NCBI RefSeq assembly: GCF_000690055.1
Contig: NZ_JJNZ01000007.1
Span: forward strand, 62,001 to 126,000
DNA: 64,000 bases
Direction: 5' to 3'
From: Pseudoalteromonas fuliginea
Lineage (GTDB): Bacteria; Pseudomonadota; Gammaproteobacteria; Enterobacterales; Alteromonadaceae
Shown: positions 63,183-64,000 of the stretch, piece after piece
Numbering within the stretch: position 1 is the first letter of the stretch
How the letters are laid out: the number at the start of each line of letters is the position of its first letter
The notes under the pieces: generated by a model
The model's input: only the letters and a program-made list of their open reading frames with translations
Told to the model about the DNA's origin: nothing
Databases searched by the model: none
Made by a program: the position numbers and the translations under genes

Positions 63183-63343
63183 ATACCAATCTGCTTGAAT
63201 ATGGGGTTTATTTAACGATAAGAAAATTGCACTGTAACTAGGCAAAAATTTTTATATCTAGTTGTTCTAAATATAAAATTTTTAACGACGTTATGGGGTA
63301 ATTTAACTCGTTAAATTATTCAAATAGTTATGCAGATTGGTAT
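63183..63343. mobile_element. MITE-like element with 12-bp inverted ends
   Basis: ATACCAATCTGC (63183-63194) and its exact complement GCAGATTGGTAT (63332-63343) bound a 161-bp non-coding segment ending 32 bp before the permease gene. The ends ATACCAA are shared with the element at 12920-13051. Confidence 0.7.
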
Positions 63344-63375
63344 CAAATATTTTGCTGTTAACAATAGGAAATACC

Positions 63376-64000
63376 ATGGCAACGAGTCCACACACACAAA
63401 CATTTAAAGATGTAAACGAAGAGCAACTTCCTGTTGCTAATAATAAGCTTCACGGCTGGAAACATTTTGCAGGGCTATATGCTGGCGAACATGTTGCGGC
63501 TACTGAATTTGTTATTGGTGCAACGTTTGTTGCATTAGGCGCTTCAACCATCGATATTCTACTTGGTTTATTAATAGGTAACCTGTTAGCAATGTGTTCT
63601 TGGTGGCTAATTACTGCACCCATTGCAGTAGAAACCCGCTTAAGTTTATATAACTACTTAAACAAAATTGCTGGTAACTCAATGACCAAGCTCTATAACT
63701 GGGCTAACGTGGTTATTTTTAGTGTTATATCGGCCGCTATGATCACGGTATCCTCCACCGCCGTGCGGTTTTTGTTTGATATACCTGCGCAACTTGATTG
63801 GTATCCAAATAGCTTTTGGTTTGTAGCCATTGTTTTAGCTGTTGGATCTATTGTTGTATTTGTTGCGATGTATGGCTTTTCTACGGTTGCTGACTTTTCA
63901 AAGCTGTGTGCGCCGTGGCTATTTGTTATATTTATTGCAGGCTCGTTCGCGTTATTCCCTGAGCTTTCAAATCATGTATTAGGTTCTACCTCTTTAAGTA
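63376..64000 (+). CDS. NCS1-type nucleobase permease (3' end outside window)
   Basis: ATG 63376 with ATAGGAA upstream; ~208 residues visible, open to the window edge. GWKHFAGLYAGEHVAATEFVIGATFVALG and then LLIGNLLAMCSWWLITAPIAVETRLSLYNYL, plus several membrane segments, follow the NCS1/purine-cytosine permease pattern. Given the purine catabolic genes 5 kb upstream, nucleobase or allantoin uptake is plausible; substrate unproven. Confidence 0.8.
   Translation, partial: MATSPHTQTFKDVNEEQLPVANNKLHGWKHFAGLYAGEHVAATEFVIGATFVALGASTIDILLGLLIGNLLAMCSWWLITAPIAVETRLSLYNYLNKIAGNSMTKLYNWANVVIFSVISAAMITVSSTAVRFLFDIPAQLDWYPNSFWFVAIVLAVGSIVVFVAMYGFSTVADFSKLCAPWLFVIFIAGSFALFPELSNHVLGSTSLS

Noticed and set aside
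1-64000. tRNA, rRNA or CRISPR array
   Set aside because: I saw no tRNA-like cloverleaf ending, no rRNA-like sequence and no regularly spaced short repeats apart from coding curlin and Rhs repeats.

Overview
The window looks like chromosome of a marine gammaproteobacterium, most likely Pseudoalteromonas or a close relative. This rests on the AT-rich base composition, the TonB-receptor plus MFS plus trehalase style of sugar utilisation, the curli locus, the katA-ankyrin pair and the overall protein flavour. It is an inference; there is no rRNA or tRNA gene here to confirm it.

Layout. 1-12500 (+): an accessory island of Rhs / type VI-like effector genes. It holds the C-terminal end of an Rhs protein with a variable toxin tip and candidate immunity gene, a hydrophobic effector-like gene with a 1-nt-overlapping membrane protein gene, a GH24-type muramidase with an overlapping lipoprotein gene, a chimeric remnant of a second peptidoglycan-binding effector, a ChaN/EreA-like gene with an overlapping secreted Sel1-like gene, and a class 3 lipase preceded by a periplasmic DUF6795-like gene. 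Direct repeats lie between these modules. 12900-17760: a MITE-like repeat that supplies the 3' end of soxR, soxR with its 18-bp SoxR box and a divergent flavin reductase, a DsrE-like and an SGNH hydrolase gene, a CSS-EAL phosphodiesterase and a lipoprotein. 17769-24254: a trehalose-type locus (TonB receptor, LacI regulator, MFS carrier, GH37 trehalase) with two near-identical LacI operators. 24342-28233: a curli locus (csgD-like, csgG, csgF, csgE and one giant curlin gene). 28816-31320: a secreted subtilase with P and PKD domains.

31423-58604 (mostly -): two long runs of purine catabolic genes. The first (xdhA-xdhB-xdhC-uraD-uraH-guaD-puuD-puuE) takes guanine, hypoxanthine and xanthine to allantoate. 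The second (amidase, oxamate-amidohydrolase-like GGT, TauE, pucG-like aminotransferase, allantoate amidohydrolase; plus rraA-like and a TetR regulator) takes allantoate onward, probably through ureidoglycine and oxalurate/oxamate. TGACC-N4-GGTCA palindromes resembling RutR sites lie before xdhA, before the amidase operon and before the TetR gene, so the TetR protein probably controls the whole set. Between the runs (40660-50870) are unrelated genes: an ABC-ATPase relic, RDD, TRIC, GNAT, a frameshifted DASS transporter, an RclC-like protein, Rof, an orphan zinc-finger/HNH-like protein, OpgG, a 2OG-Fe(II) oxygenase and small proteins.

58789-64000: a YddG-like exporter, a periplasmic catalase with an ankyrin partner, a HAD phosphatase with a C-terminal frameshift, a MITE-like element with 12-bp inverted ends, and the start of an NCS1-type permease running off the window.
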